Source: a bacterium
Lineage (GTDB): Bacteria; Sysuimicrobiota; Sysuimicrobiia; Sysuimicrobiales; Thermofontiviventaceae
Length of the DNA stretch: 38,094 nucleotides
Direction: 5' to 3'
Assembly: GCA_030550015.1 (NCBI GenBank)
Contig: JAUQQG010000024.1
Location: forward strand, 1-38,094
A program made the translations under genes and the position numbers. This document shows, one piece after another, positions 15,511-23,070 of the stretch. The notes beneath the pieces are model-generated. The model did not search any database, was not told the origin of the DNA, and worked only from the letters and a program-made list of their open reading frames with translations. Each line of letters opens with the position of its first letter. The stretch's first letter is position 1.

Positions 15511-16536
15511 ATGCAGAGACGGCTTCTCTCCATAGCCCTTCTGAGCGTCCTGGTCCTAGCCCTGGCCAGCGGGATCCAGACCAGTGCGCAGCCCAGGAAG
15601 ATCGTCATCTACTCCGCCATCGAGGAGAAGGTGACGACGGAGATCGTCAAGGCGTTCCGCGCCAGGACTGGGATCGAGAGCGAGGTCTTAAGCCTAGCGG
15701 CAGCAGGGACGCTCGCCACGCGGATCCGGGCCGAGAAGGCGAAGCCAAGGGCGGATGTGTTCATGGGAGGATCCGCGGACATCCATGCTCCTTTGGCCAA
15801 GGAAGGGTTGCTGCTCAAATACATCCCCAGGACCCTCGCCGAGGCCAAGATCGACAAGCAGTTCTACGATCCCGAGCACTACTGGCACGGGTGGTACCTG
15901 GGGGCCCTGGGCATCTTGGTGAACCGGGACCGGTTTGAGCGGGAGATCGCTCCAAAGGGCGTCTCCATGCCCAAGACCTGGGATGATCTGCTTAACCCCG
16001 TATACAAGGGCCACTTCGCTATGCCGAGCCCCGTGACGACGGGAGGGGGATATATCTTCGTAGCTACCCAGGTCTTCCGCTTGGGGGAGGATCGGGCGTT
16101 TACTTGGCTCAAGCAGCTCATGGCAAACGCCGCCCACATCACTCCTACGGCCCCAGCTACAGTGACGCTCATCTCCCGTGGAGAGGCGATCGTGGCGATG
16201 ATGTGGGCCCATGAGGGGTTTGTGGCCCGCCTCATGGGCTTCCCGGTGGAGGTGATCCTGCCTCCGGATACGGGGTTTGAGATCGGATCCGTCTCGATCA
16301 TCAAGGGTGGGCCCAACCCTGAGGGAGCAAAGGAATTTGTGGATTTCCTCATGACGCCCCTCCCGCAGGGAATCAACGCGGCGTACGGGATGCGCTATCC
16401 GGTGCGTCCAGATGCCGCTTCCCCCAGAGGGGCACCGCCTTTTGCCTCGATCAAGTTTGTGAAGTACGACCGGGTGTGGGCCATTGAGAACCGGGACCGG
16501 CTCATCCGGAGATGGCAGACGGAGATTGGTCGCTAG
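15511..16536 (+). CDS. ABC transporter substrate-binding protein, Afu/Fbp class (copy 2)
   Basis: 341 residues with a signal peptide (LLSIALLSVLVLALASG; cut probably after TSAQ region near 26). Parallel to the copy at 11815 throughout: YSAIEEKVTTEIVKAF, HYWHGWYLGALGI, PKGVSMPKTWDDLLNP, PPDTGFEIGSVSIIKGGPNP. As in copy 1, there is no tandem Tyr pair for ferric iron. The residues after the hinge differ (HITPTAPATVTLI here, HYTRSGAAPANMA in copy 1), which could give the two copies different ligands. Strong ribosome site AGGAGGGGAGGG. Followed by its own double-domain permease after 12 bases. Confidence 0.88.
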   Translation: MQRRLLSIALLSVLVLALASGIQTSAQPRKIVIYSAIEEKVTTEIVKAFRARTGIESEVLSLAAAGTLATRIRAEKAKPRADVFMGGSADIHAPLAKEGLLLKYIPRTLAEAKIDKQFYDPEHYWHGWYLGALGILVNRDRFEREIAPKGVSMPKTWDDLLNPVYKGHFAMPSPVTTGGGYIFVATQVFRLGEDRAFTWLKQLMANAAHITPTAPATVTLISRGEAIVAMMWAHEGFVARLMGFPVEVILPPDTGFEIGSVSIIKGGPNPEGAKEFVDFLMTPLPQGINAAYGMRYPVRPDAASPRGAPPFASIKFVKYDRVWAIENRDRLIRRWQTEIGR

Positions 16537-16548
16537 GAGGGTTATCCT

Positions 16549-18186
16549 ATGCTCGAGTGGGCGGGGACGCGCAGGGGGCGGGTTCTTCTCGATGATCCAG
16601 GGCTGGCTCTCGTATTCGCACTTGTGGCTACCCTGCTCGTGGTCTTCGTGGTTCTCCCCACCCTTCGTGTGATCAGCTATCCCGCTCTGGCCGACTACCT
16701 CGCCGTCCCCGCCCAACCCCGCTGGATCCAGGCCATCCGGAACAGCCTGGTCATGATGGTCCTCTCGACGGCTACGGCGACGAGCGTGGGGTTCCTCTTT
16801 GCCTTCGCCATCTCCCGCGGCCTTCCAGGGGCACGGTTCTTCGCGACCATGGCCATGCTCCCGCTCTTCGCCCCTCCTTTCATGGTGGCCTTCTCCTACA
16901 TCCTGATGTTCGGCCGAAACGGGCTGATCACCAAAGAACTCCTCGGGCTCAATGTCAATATCTTCGGCTGGCCAGGCCTCTGGCTGGTGCAGACCGTGGC
17001 CTTCTTCCCCTATGCGGCCTTGATCATCGGGGGCGTTCTCGAGGCCATCAATCCATCCATGGAGTATGCGGCCAGGTGGCTGGGGGCGCGGGAGTGGGAT
17101 GTCTATCGAACCGTGGTGATCCCTCTGGCGAAGCCTGGGATCACGGCAGCGGCGCTCCTTGTGGCCATCTCGGTTCTGGCTGATTTCGGAAACGCCGTGC
17201 TCATCGCCGGGAATTTCCCCCTGCTGGCAACCGAGGCGTGGTTCCTCATCGAGGGGTGGGCCGATCTCAAAGGGGCGGCCATCGCCGTGAGCCTCCTGCT
17301 CATCCCCACAGTGGGCCTCTTCCTCCTCGAGCGGAGGTGGGTACGCCAGCGGATCTACACCGTGGTGACGGGACGGGGGACGCGCGTTTCCCGGGCTTCT
17401 GTCCCTACCTTCCTCAAGTGGCCTATGGTATTTGGTTGTTCTCTCGTCTCCCTGCTTGTCCTGATTGTCTATGTGGGTGTATTCGCCGGGAGCTTCGTCA
17501 CCACTTGGGGATACAATTGGCGCCTGACCCTGGATCACTGGCTCCTGGCAAAGGAATGGCTCGGCCCGCTCCTCAACAGCCTGAAGGTAGGAGTGATGAG
17601 CGCGGTATTGACCACGGCCATCGCTGTGACCGCGGCATTCCTCACCGCCTGCTACCGGCTCTATGGCGCAAGGTTTCTGGACTTCACGGCAGTGGTCCCG
17701 GCCGCCCTTCCCGGCGTCTTCGTGGGTGTGGGATTCCTCCTGACGTTCTCACGTCCTCCCTTAGAGCTGGTGGGTACGGCTTGGGCACTGATCCTGGCCC
17801 TGACGTTTTGGCACATGCCTATGGGGTACCAGGCAGCCCTGGCCGGGCTGGCCCAAATCGAGCGGGCGATCCAGGAGGCGGCGGCAAACCTGGGTGCTTC
17901 GGGGCTCAGGACGTTCGTGGACATCTACCTCCCCTTGTTGCGCCACGCCGTGATCGCCTCCTTCACGACCTCGTTCATGCGTGCGGTAACGAATTTGAGC
18001 ATCGCAGTCTTCCTCGTCACACCAGGGAACATGGTAGGGACCTTCGCTATCCTCATGGCGATCAATAATGGGAACTGGGGAACAGCGGCTGCGCTGACTG
18101 TGGCGCTCCTTTTGGTGAGCCTAGGGATCCTGGCCTTAGGCCAGACGCTTCTTGGCCGTGGGCTGCGCCCGTTGCCCTCAGGATGA
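16549..18186 (+). CDS. ABC permease, double-domain FbpB/AfuB type (copy 2)
   Basis: 545 residues, about 12 helices, two EAA loops: AARWLGAREWDVYRTVVIP (residues ~178-196) and AAANLGASGLRTFVDIYLP (~443-461). Same size and order of segments as the copy at 12910 (GRNGLITKELLGLNVNIFGW here, the equivalent GRRGLFTYSVLGLDLNPYGW there), so the binding-protein/permease unit was duplicated. AGGAGGG precedes the ATG. The ATPase gene follows after 26 bases. Confidence 0.9.
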   Translation: MLEWAGTRRGRVLLDDPGLALVFALVATLLVVFVVLPTLRVISYPALADYLAVPAQPRWIQAIRNSLVMMVLSTATATSVGFLFAFAISRGLPGARFFATMAMLPLFAPPFMVAFSYILMFGRNGLITKELLGLNVNIFGWPGLWLVQTVAFFPYAALIIGGVLEAINPSMEYAARWLGAREWDVYRTVVIPLAKPGITAAALLVAISVLADFGNAVLIAGNFPLLATEAWFLIEGWADLKGAAIAVSLLLIPTVGLFLLERRWVRQRIYTVVTGRGTRVSRASVPTFLKWPMVFGCSLVSLLVLIVYVGVFAGSFVTTWGYNWRLTLDHWLLAKEWLGPLLNSLKVGVMSAVLTTAIAVTAAFLTACYRLYGARFLDFTAVVPAALPGVFVGVGFLLTFSRPPLELVGTAWALILALTFWHMPMGYQAALAGLAQIERAIQEAAANLGASGLRTFVDIYLPLLRHAVIASFTTSFMRAVTNLSIAVFLVTPGNMVGTFAILMAINNGNWGTAAALTVALLLVSLGILALGQTLLGRGLRPLPSG

Positions 18187-18212
18187 TATCTTAAAGAGGG
18201 GGAAAGGGATCC

Positions 18213-19283
18213 ATGAGCACTGTGCACGTTCGGCTCATTCACGTCGTGAAGCGCTTTGGAACGACCCCTGCTGTGGACGATGTCTCGTTGGATGTCCTGG
18301 AGGGGAGCTTCACCACTTTACTAGGACCCAGCGGGTGCGGGAAAACGACGACGTTGCGCCTCATTGCAGGTTTCTACGAGCCCGACCAGGGGGAGATCTG
18401 GATCGGTGGGAAAAAGATGAACGATGTTCCTCCTCACAGACGCCCCACAGCCATGGTCTTCCAAGAGTATGCCCTGTTCCCCCACATGACCGTGTTCGAG
18501 AACGTCGCCTACGGGCTCCGCATGCGTCGTCTCCCCCGGAGGGAGATTGAGGAGCGGGTAGGTTCCATCCTGGAGTTCGTAGGCCTTCCAGGGCTGGAAG
18601 GGAAGTTCCCCCACCAGCTCAGCGGCGGGCAACAGCAGCGCGTGGCCTTGGCGCGCGCCCTCGTGGTGGAGCCAGAGGTTCTCCTTTTGGATGAGCCCCT
18701 GAGCAACCTAGACGCCAAGTTGCGCATCCGTGTACGCACGGAGATCCGGGAGATCCAGCGGCGGTTGAAGAAGACCACCATCTATGTCACCCATGACCAG
18801 GAGGAGGCCTTGTCCATCTCCGACGTCATCGCGGTGATGGACCGCGGGCGCATTGTGCAAGTGGGGACGCCCACGGAGATCTACCACCGCCCTGCCAACA
18901 GGTTCGTGGCGGACTTCGTGGGGCTGGCGAACTTCGCCACGGGGAGGGTTGTGGAGGCATCCGACGGTCGGGTGAGCGTGGACATCGGGGTGAGCCGCCT
19001 CTCCCTCATTGAGGAGGATGCCCGCCTACGCCCCGGCGACCAGGTGGTGGTCTCGGTCCGGCCAGAAGCCATCCATCTCAGTCTGCATCCCCCTGCGCAG
19101 GAGAACACGCTGAAAGGGGTGATCACTTCGGCAAGTTTCCTCGGGAGTGTCACGCGGTACTGGGTGCGCGTGGGGGAGATGGAGTGGATCGTTGATGTGC
19201 CGGGTGGGGCACCCGAAGGTGCCACCGGGGAGCGTTACCTGTTCCTCCCACCGGAGAACATCCGAGTAGTGGAGAAGGTGTGA
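18213..19283 (+). CDS. ABC transporter ATP-binding protein (FbpC/AfuC/PotA type)
   Basis: 356 residues. Complete nucleotide-binding domain: Walker A GPSGCGKTT (38-46), Q-loop VFQEYALFPHMTV (Q84), signature LSGGQQQRVALARAL (136-150), Walker B LLLDEP with E161, D-loop SNLD, H-loop H194. The C-terminal ~110 residues form a TOBE/MOP-type domain (QVVVSVRPEAIHL, GSVTRYWVRVG), usual in importers of this class. It is the only ATPase in the window, yet there are two Afu-type permeases and a CUT1-type permease pair. It may energise all of them, as MsmK/MalK-type subunits can. A hairpin follows in the gap to iolN. Confidence 0.93.
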   Translation: MSTVHVRLIHVVKRFGTTPAVDDVSLDVLEGSFTTLLGPSGCGKTTTLRLIAGFYEPDQGEIWIGGKKMNDVPPHRRPTAMVFQEYALFPHMTVFENVAYGLRMRRLPRREIEERVGSILEFVGLPGLEGKFPHQLSGGQQQRVALARALVVEPEVLLLDEPLSNLDAKLRIRVRTEIREIQRRLKKTTIYVTHDQEEALSISDVIAVMDRGRIVQVGTPTEIYHRPANRFVADFVGLANFATGRVVEASDGRVSVDIGVSRLSLIEEDARLRPGDQVVVSVRPEAIHLSLHPPAQENTLKGVITSASFLGSVTRYWVRVGEMEWIVDVPGGAPEGATGERYLFLPPENIRVVEKV

Positions 19284-19291
19284 AGAGTCGG

Positions 19292-19319
19292 CCGGCAAAC
19301 GTCGGATGGCTTTTGCCGG
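19292..19319 (+). other. Intergenic stem-loop after the ATPase gene
   Basis: CCGGCAAA (19292-19299) pairs perfectly with TTTGCCGG (19312-19319) around a 12-base loop. No U-tract follows, so it is not a classical terminator; it could adjust read-through or mRNA stability between transporter and iolN. Confidence 0.45.
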
Positions 19320-19352
19320 GGCTCTGAATTCTGGCAAAGGAGGAGGAGTGGC

Positions 19353-20318
19353 ATGGGAGACTGGAAGCTGCCCCCCGAGGGAGGGCACATGGACAAACGG
19401 ACGGGCATCTACCTCCAGAATATGACCTGGAAGGAGATCCAAGAGCGCCTCAAGAAGAACGATGTCCTCATCGTTCCCCTCGGTTCCACCGAGGCCCATG
19501 GTCCTCATGCCCCGCTCGGCGAGGACATCTGGCTCGTCTGCCGCATGGCTGAGCTCGTGGCCGAACGGACAGGATGTACCGTCGCCCAGCCCCTCTGGTA
19601 TGGGTCCCATCCCTACCATCACCTGGGGATGCCTGGTACGGTGGTAATCCCCGAGGACGTATTCACCGCGTTCGTCCGTGCGATGATCGCCGGGTTTTGG
19701 AATATGGGGTTCCGCAAGCAGATCCTCCTCAATGGCCACGGCCATGAGTACGTGATCCCTACAGCGATCCATCAGTTTGCCAAGCGCTACAAGGTCCCAG
19801 CGGTGATCATCAACCTGAACTGGTACCATGCCATTCCCGATCACTTCAAGACGAAAGAGCAGGGAGGGGTGTACGAAACGCCGTTCATCCACGCGGACGA
19901 GGTGGAGACCTCCTGGTCCCTCGCCCTGTTCCCCGAGATGATCGAGATGAAGGACGCGGTGGACACGAATCCTTTTGGCTTCCTCCCTGAGGGCCACATC
20001 GATAAGGCCGGAAACCTCCTGCGCAGGCCCATCGCTTGGTATGGACATGTCGGGGGCGGGCCCATTGAGGTGAAGGCCTACATCGAGGGGGTCGTGGGGA
20101 AGGCTACCCTGGCCAGGGCGGAGAAGGCCTACCCCGGTGTAGAGGCGCTCCTGGACTACATGGTGAAGCTCGTCAACGACATCCTCGAGCGGTTCCCGCC
20201 TGGCCAGCTTCCACCTATTGAACTGGTGACTGAGCGAGACAAGGAAGAGCTTGAGGCGGTCCTGCGGGGTCCACTCCAGGGAGGGAAGAGCATCTATACA
20301 TTGGCATATCCGCCTTGA
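19353..20318 (+). CDS. iolN: Creatininase-superfamily hydrolase, 3-dehydro-scyllo-inosose hydrolase (IolN-like)
   Basis: 321 residues of the creatininase fold, a metal-dependent amidohydrolase-like family. Metal-binding motifs: VPLGSTEAHGPHAPLGED (E47, H49, D58), LLNGHGHE (H129/H131) and HADEVETS (180-187). T. maritima IolN (TM0413), which hydrolyses the doubly oxidised inositol ring to 5-keto-L-gluconate, belongs to this superfamily. Together with iolM, iolG and iolO in the same locus this makes the assignment likely; creatinine or mycofactocin roles have no supporting neighbours. Start ATG 19353 follows GGAGGAGG; an ATG at 19389 is an alternative. The stop codon abuts a 9-bp repeat array that leads into iolO. 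Confidence 0.78.
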   Translation: MGDWKLPPEGGHMDKRTGIYLQNMTWKEIQERLKKNDVLIVPLGSTEAHGPHAPLGEDIWLVCRMAELVAERTGCTVAQPLWYGSHPYHHLGMPGTVVIPEDVFTAFVRAMIAGFWNMGFRKQILLNGHGHEYVIPTAIHQFAKRYKVPAVIINLNWYHAIPDHFKTKEQGGVYETPFIHADEVETSWSLALFPEMIEMKDAVDTNPFGFLPEGHIDKAGNLLRRPIAWYGHVGGGPIEVKAYIEGVVGKATLARAEKAYPGVEALLDYMVKLVNDILERFPPGQLPPIELVTERDKEELEAVLRGPLQGGKSIYTLAYPP

Positions 20319-20352
20319 TCGCATCTATAGGGTCTATCGCGTCTATCGGGTC
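20317..20352 (+). repeat. Tandem array of TATCGSGTC (9-bp unit, 4 copies)
   Basis: GATCGCATC, TATAGGGTC, TATCGCGTC and TATCGGGTC follow each other at 9-base spacing, beginning in the stop codon of iolN and ending before the leader of iolO. Same period and same kind of position as the array after iolI, but a different unit sequence. Confidence 0.8.
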
Positions 20353-20385
20353 AAAGGCAAGAGAGCGGGAGAGGGATCGCGCGTC

Positions 20386-21198
20386 ATGAAGCTGAGTATG
20401 GTGGTCTCTCCTTCTCCGACGACGTTCGAGGCCGTGGCCTTCCAAGGGGAAGTAGCTTCGCACCTCCATGAGCTGAAGGCCTTGGGATACGAGGGTGTTG
20501 AGCTGGCGATCCGGGACCCTGGATCCGTGGATCGAACGGCCCTCCGGGCCCTCCTCGACGAGGTAGGGCTTTCGGTTCCAGCCCTCGGGACAGGCCAGGC
20601 GTACCTCGCCGATGGTTTGAGTTTCACCAATCCCTCAAAGGGCGTTCGTCGCGGGGCTGTTGCGCGCGTCCGCGCCCATATTAGCCTGGCCGCAAGCCTC
20701 GGGGCCATGGTGGTCATTGGGTTGATCCGGGGGAAGGTGGAGGAAACCCCGCGGGAACAGGCGGTAGCGTGGATGCTGGAGTGTCTCAAGGAATGCGCCC
20801 AAGTTGCAGAGGATGCGGACATGCGCCTTGTTCTGGAGCCCGTGAACCGCTATGAGTCCAATCTGATCAATACGGTGGAGGAGGCCTTGGCGGTGATCCA
20901 GGAGGTAGGCTCGCCCTACCTCGGCCTCCTGGCGGACACCTTTCATATGAACATCGAAGAGCCCTCCATAGAGGCGTCGCTGAGGGCTGCCGGGAGCCTG
21001 CTCTGGCATGTGCACATCGCCGATAGCAACCGCAGGGCCCCTGGCCTCGGCCACCTCGACTTCCCCCGTATCCTCAAGACCCTGCGCGAGATAGGGTACT
21101 CTGGCTATCTCTCCGCCGAGATCCTTCCCTTCCCGGACCCTCATGAAGCCAGCCTCCAAACGGTGCGCTACCTCAAGGGGATCATGAGCTCTCCATAA
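20386..21198 (+). CDS. iolO: 5-keto-L-gluconate epimerase (IolO-like)
   Basis: 270-residue TIM barrel. It matches what I recall of T. maritima TM0416 along its length: MKLSMVVS, EGVELAIRDP, LGTGQAYLADGLSF, GAMVVIGLIRG, EPVNRYESNLINT, LLADTFHMNIEE, HVHIADSNRRAPG-GH and AEILPFP. Metal ligands at E151, D184, H210 and E245. TM0416 converts 5-keto-L-gluconate to D-tagaturonate, the product that leaves the inositol-specific part of the pathway. ATG 20386 is preferred because earlier in-frame codons run through the 9-bp repeat array. The uronate enzymes needed next (tagaturonate reductase, mannonate/altronate dehydratase, KDG kinase) are not in the window. Confidence 0.88.
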   Translation: MKLSMVVSPSPTTFEAVAFQGEVASHLHELKALGYEGVELAIRDPGSVDRTALRALLDEVGLSVPALGTGQAYLADGLSFTNPSKGVRRGAVARVRAHISLAASLGAMVVIGLIRGKVEETPREQAVAWMLECLKECAQVAEDADMRLVLEPVNRYESNLINTVEEALAVIQEVGSPYLGLLADTFHMNIEEPSIEASLRAAGSLLWHVHIADSNRRAPGLGHLDFPRILKTLREIGYSGYLSAEILPFPDPHEASLQTVRYLKGIMSSP

Positions 21199-21234
21199 TC
21201 ACGGAAGAAGGAAACTTTCTTTGCACGTCGAAAA

Positions 21235-21250
21235 ATGACAACGTTGTCAT
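21235..21250. promoter_or_regulatory. LacI-type operator (ATGACAACGTTGTCAT)
   Basis: Perfect 16-bp palindrome with central CpG, ending at the base before the ATG of the second lacI-type gene. It differs from TGGTAAACGTTTACCA in the half-sites but keeps the AACGTT core, so it is probably the autoregulatory site of the second regulator. Confidence 0.8.
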
Positions 21251-22243
21251 ATGCCGGTGACGATTCGAGATGTAGCCAGGCAAGCTGGTGTATCGGTAAA
21301 GACGGTCTCCAGGGTGATCAACGGGGACGGTCCCGTCCGAGAGGCGACGCGGCAGCGCGTCCAGGCGGTAATCGAGGCCCTGCACTATCGTCCGAACGCA
21401 GTTGCGCGGAGCCTCGTGACGCGTCGCACCATGGCCCTGGGCCTCCTGATCGCCGACGTTATCAACCCCTTCTTCCCAGAAGTTGTACGAGGGGTTGAGG
21501 ACGCAGCGAAAGTGGCTGGGTATACCGTCCTTCTTGGGAACACAGATGAGGACCCCGTGCAAGAGGAACGGTACTTGGCCCTCATGCAAGAGCGCCAAGT
21601 GGACGGTTTAGTACTTTCTGGCTCCCGTGCGGAGGAGGAAGTTTTGAGGCAAGCGGCGGATTCCGGCTTCTGGATGGCCTTGATCAACCGCGCGGTACAC
21701 CACCCACGCATCCTTTCCATCCTTGTGGACAACGCTGATGCGACAGCCCAGGCCACCTCTTACTTGATCCAGAAAGGACACCGGCGTATCGCGTATCTCC
21801 TCGGTCCCAGCAGGGCCGAAGCTGCACGACTCCGGTTCGAAGGGTACCGCCGCGCCCTCCGAGAGCATGGGATTCCCTTCCGGCCAGCGTACGTGGTGCA
21901 GGAGATCCCTCGCATAGAAGGGGGGCGAAAGGCTATGCGAACCCTCCTTGCGCTCCCCTCGCCTCCCACGGCCGTGGTTGCCTATAATGACCTCATGGCC
22001 ATTGGGGCCATAGAGGCTGTTCAAGAAGCAGGTGGCAGGGTTCCCGACGATGTTGCTGTCATCGGTTTTGATGACATTCTCCTCGCAGCGTATACCATCC
22101 CACCCCTGACCACGGTGCGCGTTCCAAAGTACGAGATGGGATACAAGGCCGCAGCTGCCCTGATCGATACCATCAAGATTGGCCGGACATCCCCTCGAGT
22201 GGTGCGGTTCAAAGGGAAGATCGTCGTACGAGGGTCGGCCTAG
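21251..22243 (+). CDS. LacI/GalR-family transcriptional regulator (second)
   Basis: 330 residues. Helix-turn-helix VTIRDVARQAGVSVKTVSRV (3-22), hinge helix (PNAVARSL), effector domain with LLIADVINPFFPEVVRGV, VVAYNDLMAIGAIEA and VAVIGFDDILLA. The likely start ATG 21251 directly follows the palindrome and has no clear ribosome site, so translation may be weak or the message may be leaderless. A bound repressor would block initiation. The gene separates iolO from the iolB-like gene, which begins 9 bases after its stop with an AGGAGG overlapping the stop codon; so regulator and iolB are co-transcribed. Confidence 0.92.
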   Translation: MPVTIRDVARQAGVSVKTVSRVINGDGPVREATRQRVQAVIEALHYRPNAVARSLVTRRTMALGLLIADVINPFFPEVVRGVEDAAKVAGYTVLLGNTDEDPVQEERYLALMQERQVDGLVLSGSRAEEEVLRQAADSGFWMALINRAVHHPRILSILVDNADATAQATSYLIQKGHRRIAYLLGPSRAEAARLRFEGYRRALREHGIPFRPAYVVQEIPRIEGGRKAMRTLLALPSPPTAVVAYNDLMAIGAIEAVQEAGGRVPDDVAVIGFDDILLAAYTIPPLTTVRVPKYEMGYKAAAALIDTIKIGRTSPRVVRFKGKIVVRGSA

Positions 22244-22252
22244 GAGGCCGGG

Positions 22253-23017
22253 ATGTACGTTACGGTACGGCCGCAGCGTGGATATCAGGAGATCTTTGGG
22301 GCGGAGAGGTTCCAGTATCTCCATCTCGGGTTTCTCTCCCTGGAGGCAGAAGACCGCTTCTCTGGTGAGACGGGGCAGCGCGAGCTGGTGATGGTCCTCC
22401 AGTCAGGGGACTGTGAAGTCCACACGGAAGGGTTTTCCGCCCCTCTCCGCCGCAAGTCCGTCTTCTCCGAGAAAGCCAGCGCCGTCTATCTTCCTCCGGG
22501 TGTTCCATTCACTGTGCACGCCCGTGGTTCATCGCAACTCGTGTTGGCGTCAGCTCCTGCGCATACTGGACCCATGCCGACGATCATCGGGCCCGATGCT
22601 GTGCGGGTGCGCGAGGTGGGGAGGGAGAACTGGCAGCGGGAAGTCCATGATATCGTGTCCATGGATTTCCCAGCCGAGAGGCTCCTGGTCGGGGAGACCT
22701 ATAATCCCCCAGGGAACTGGAGCAGCTACCCTCCTCACAAGCATGATATGGACCGTGGAGAGGAGGAAACGGCGATGGAGGAGGCCTACCTCTTCCGCAT
22801 CGACCCGCCGCATGGGTTCGGCCTTCAGTGCCTGTACTCTGGCGATGGCCGCGAGGAGGTCTACATCGTCAGGAACCTGAGCGCAGTTGCCCTCTCGGGC
22901 TATCACCCGGTGGTGGCGGCTCCTGGATACAGGCTTTACTACCTCTGGGCGATGGCGGGGAGAAGGCGGAAGCTCATCCCGCATATCGAGGAGGCACATG
23001 CCTGGATCCTAGCATAA
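22253..23017 (+). CDS. iolB: 5-deoxy-glucuronate isomerase-like protein (IolB family)
   Basis: 254 residues of the KduI/IolB cupin family. The second cupin carries the metal site SSYPPHKHD (H162, H164) with an acidic partner in METAMEEAYLFRID-like sequence (E176/E177), and WSSYPPHKHDxxxxxEE is the signature of IolB. The N-terminal cupin is present, so the protein is about full length (B. subtilis IolB has 271). IolB turns 5-deoxy-D-glucuronate into 2-deoxy-5-keto-gluconate, a step of the Bacillus-type pathway that the IolM/IolN/IolO route bypasses. No IolE, IolD or IolC is seen here, so either those are elsewhere or this isomerase acts on another uronate. Confidence 0.85.
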   Translation: MYVTVRPQRGYQEIFGAERFQYLHLGFLSLEAEDRFSGETGQRELVMVLQSGDCEVHTEGFSAPLRRKSVFSEKASAVYLPPGVPFTVHARGSSQLVLASAPAHTGPMPTIIGPDAVRVREVGRENWQREVHDIVSMDFPAERLLVGETYNPPGNWSSYPPHKHDMDRGEEETAMEEAYLFRIDPPHGFGLQCLYSGDGREEVYIVRNLSAVALSGYHPVVAAPGYRLYYLWAMAGRRRKLIPHIEEAHAWILA

Positions 23018-23070
23018 TGTCTTTCGAGCCCAGCACACGTCTATGGAAAATTGAGTCAAGGAGGGGAAAG

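Noticed and set aside
15694-17538. Minus-strand open frame of 614 codons under the second transporter unit
   Set aside because: Antisense shadow of a clear binding protein and permease; composition is His/Asp/Gly-rich and not protein-like.
11815-19283. Ferric-iron uptake system, as the transporter class would usually be annotated
   Set aside because: Tandem-tyrosine iron ligands are not visible in either binding protein, no iron-related genes or Fur-like box was noticed, and the locus is catabolic.
19292-19319. Rho-independent terminator after the ATPase gene
   Set aside because: The stem is short (8 bp) and lacks a following T-tract, and iolN continues on the same strand with its own strong ribosome site; listed only as a stem-loop.
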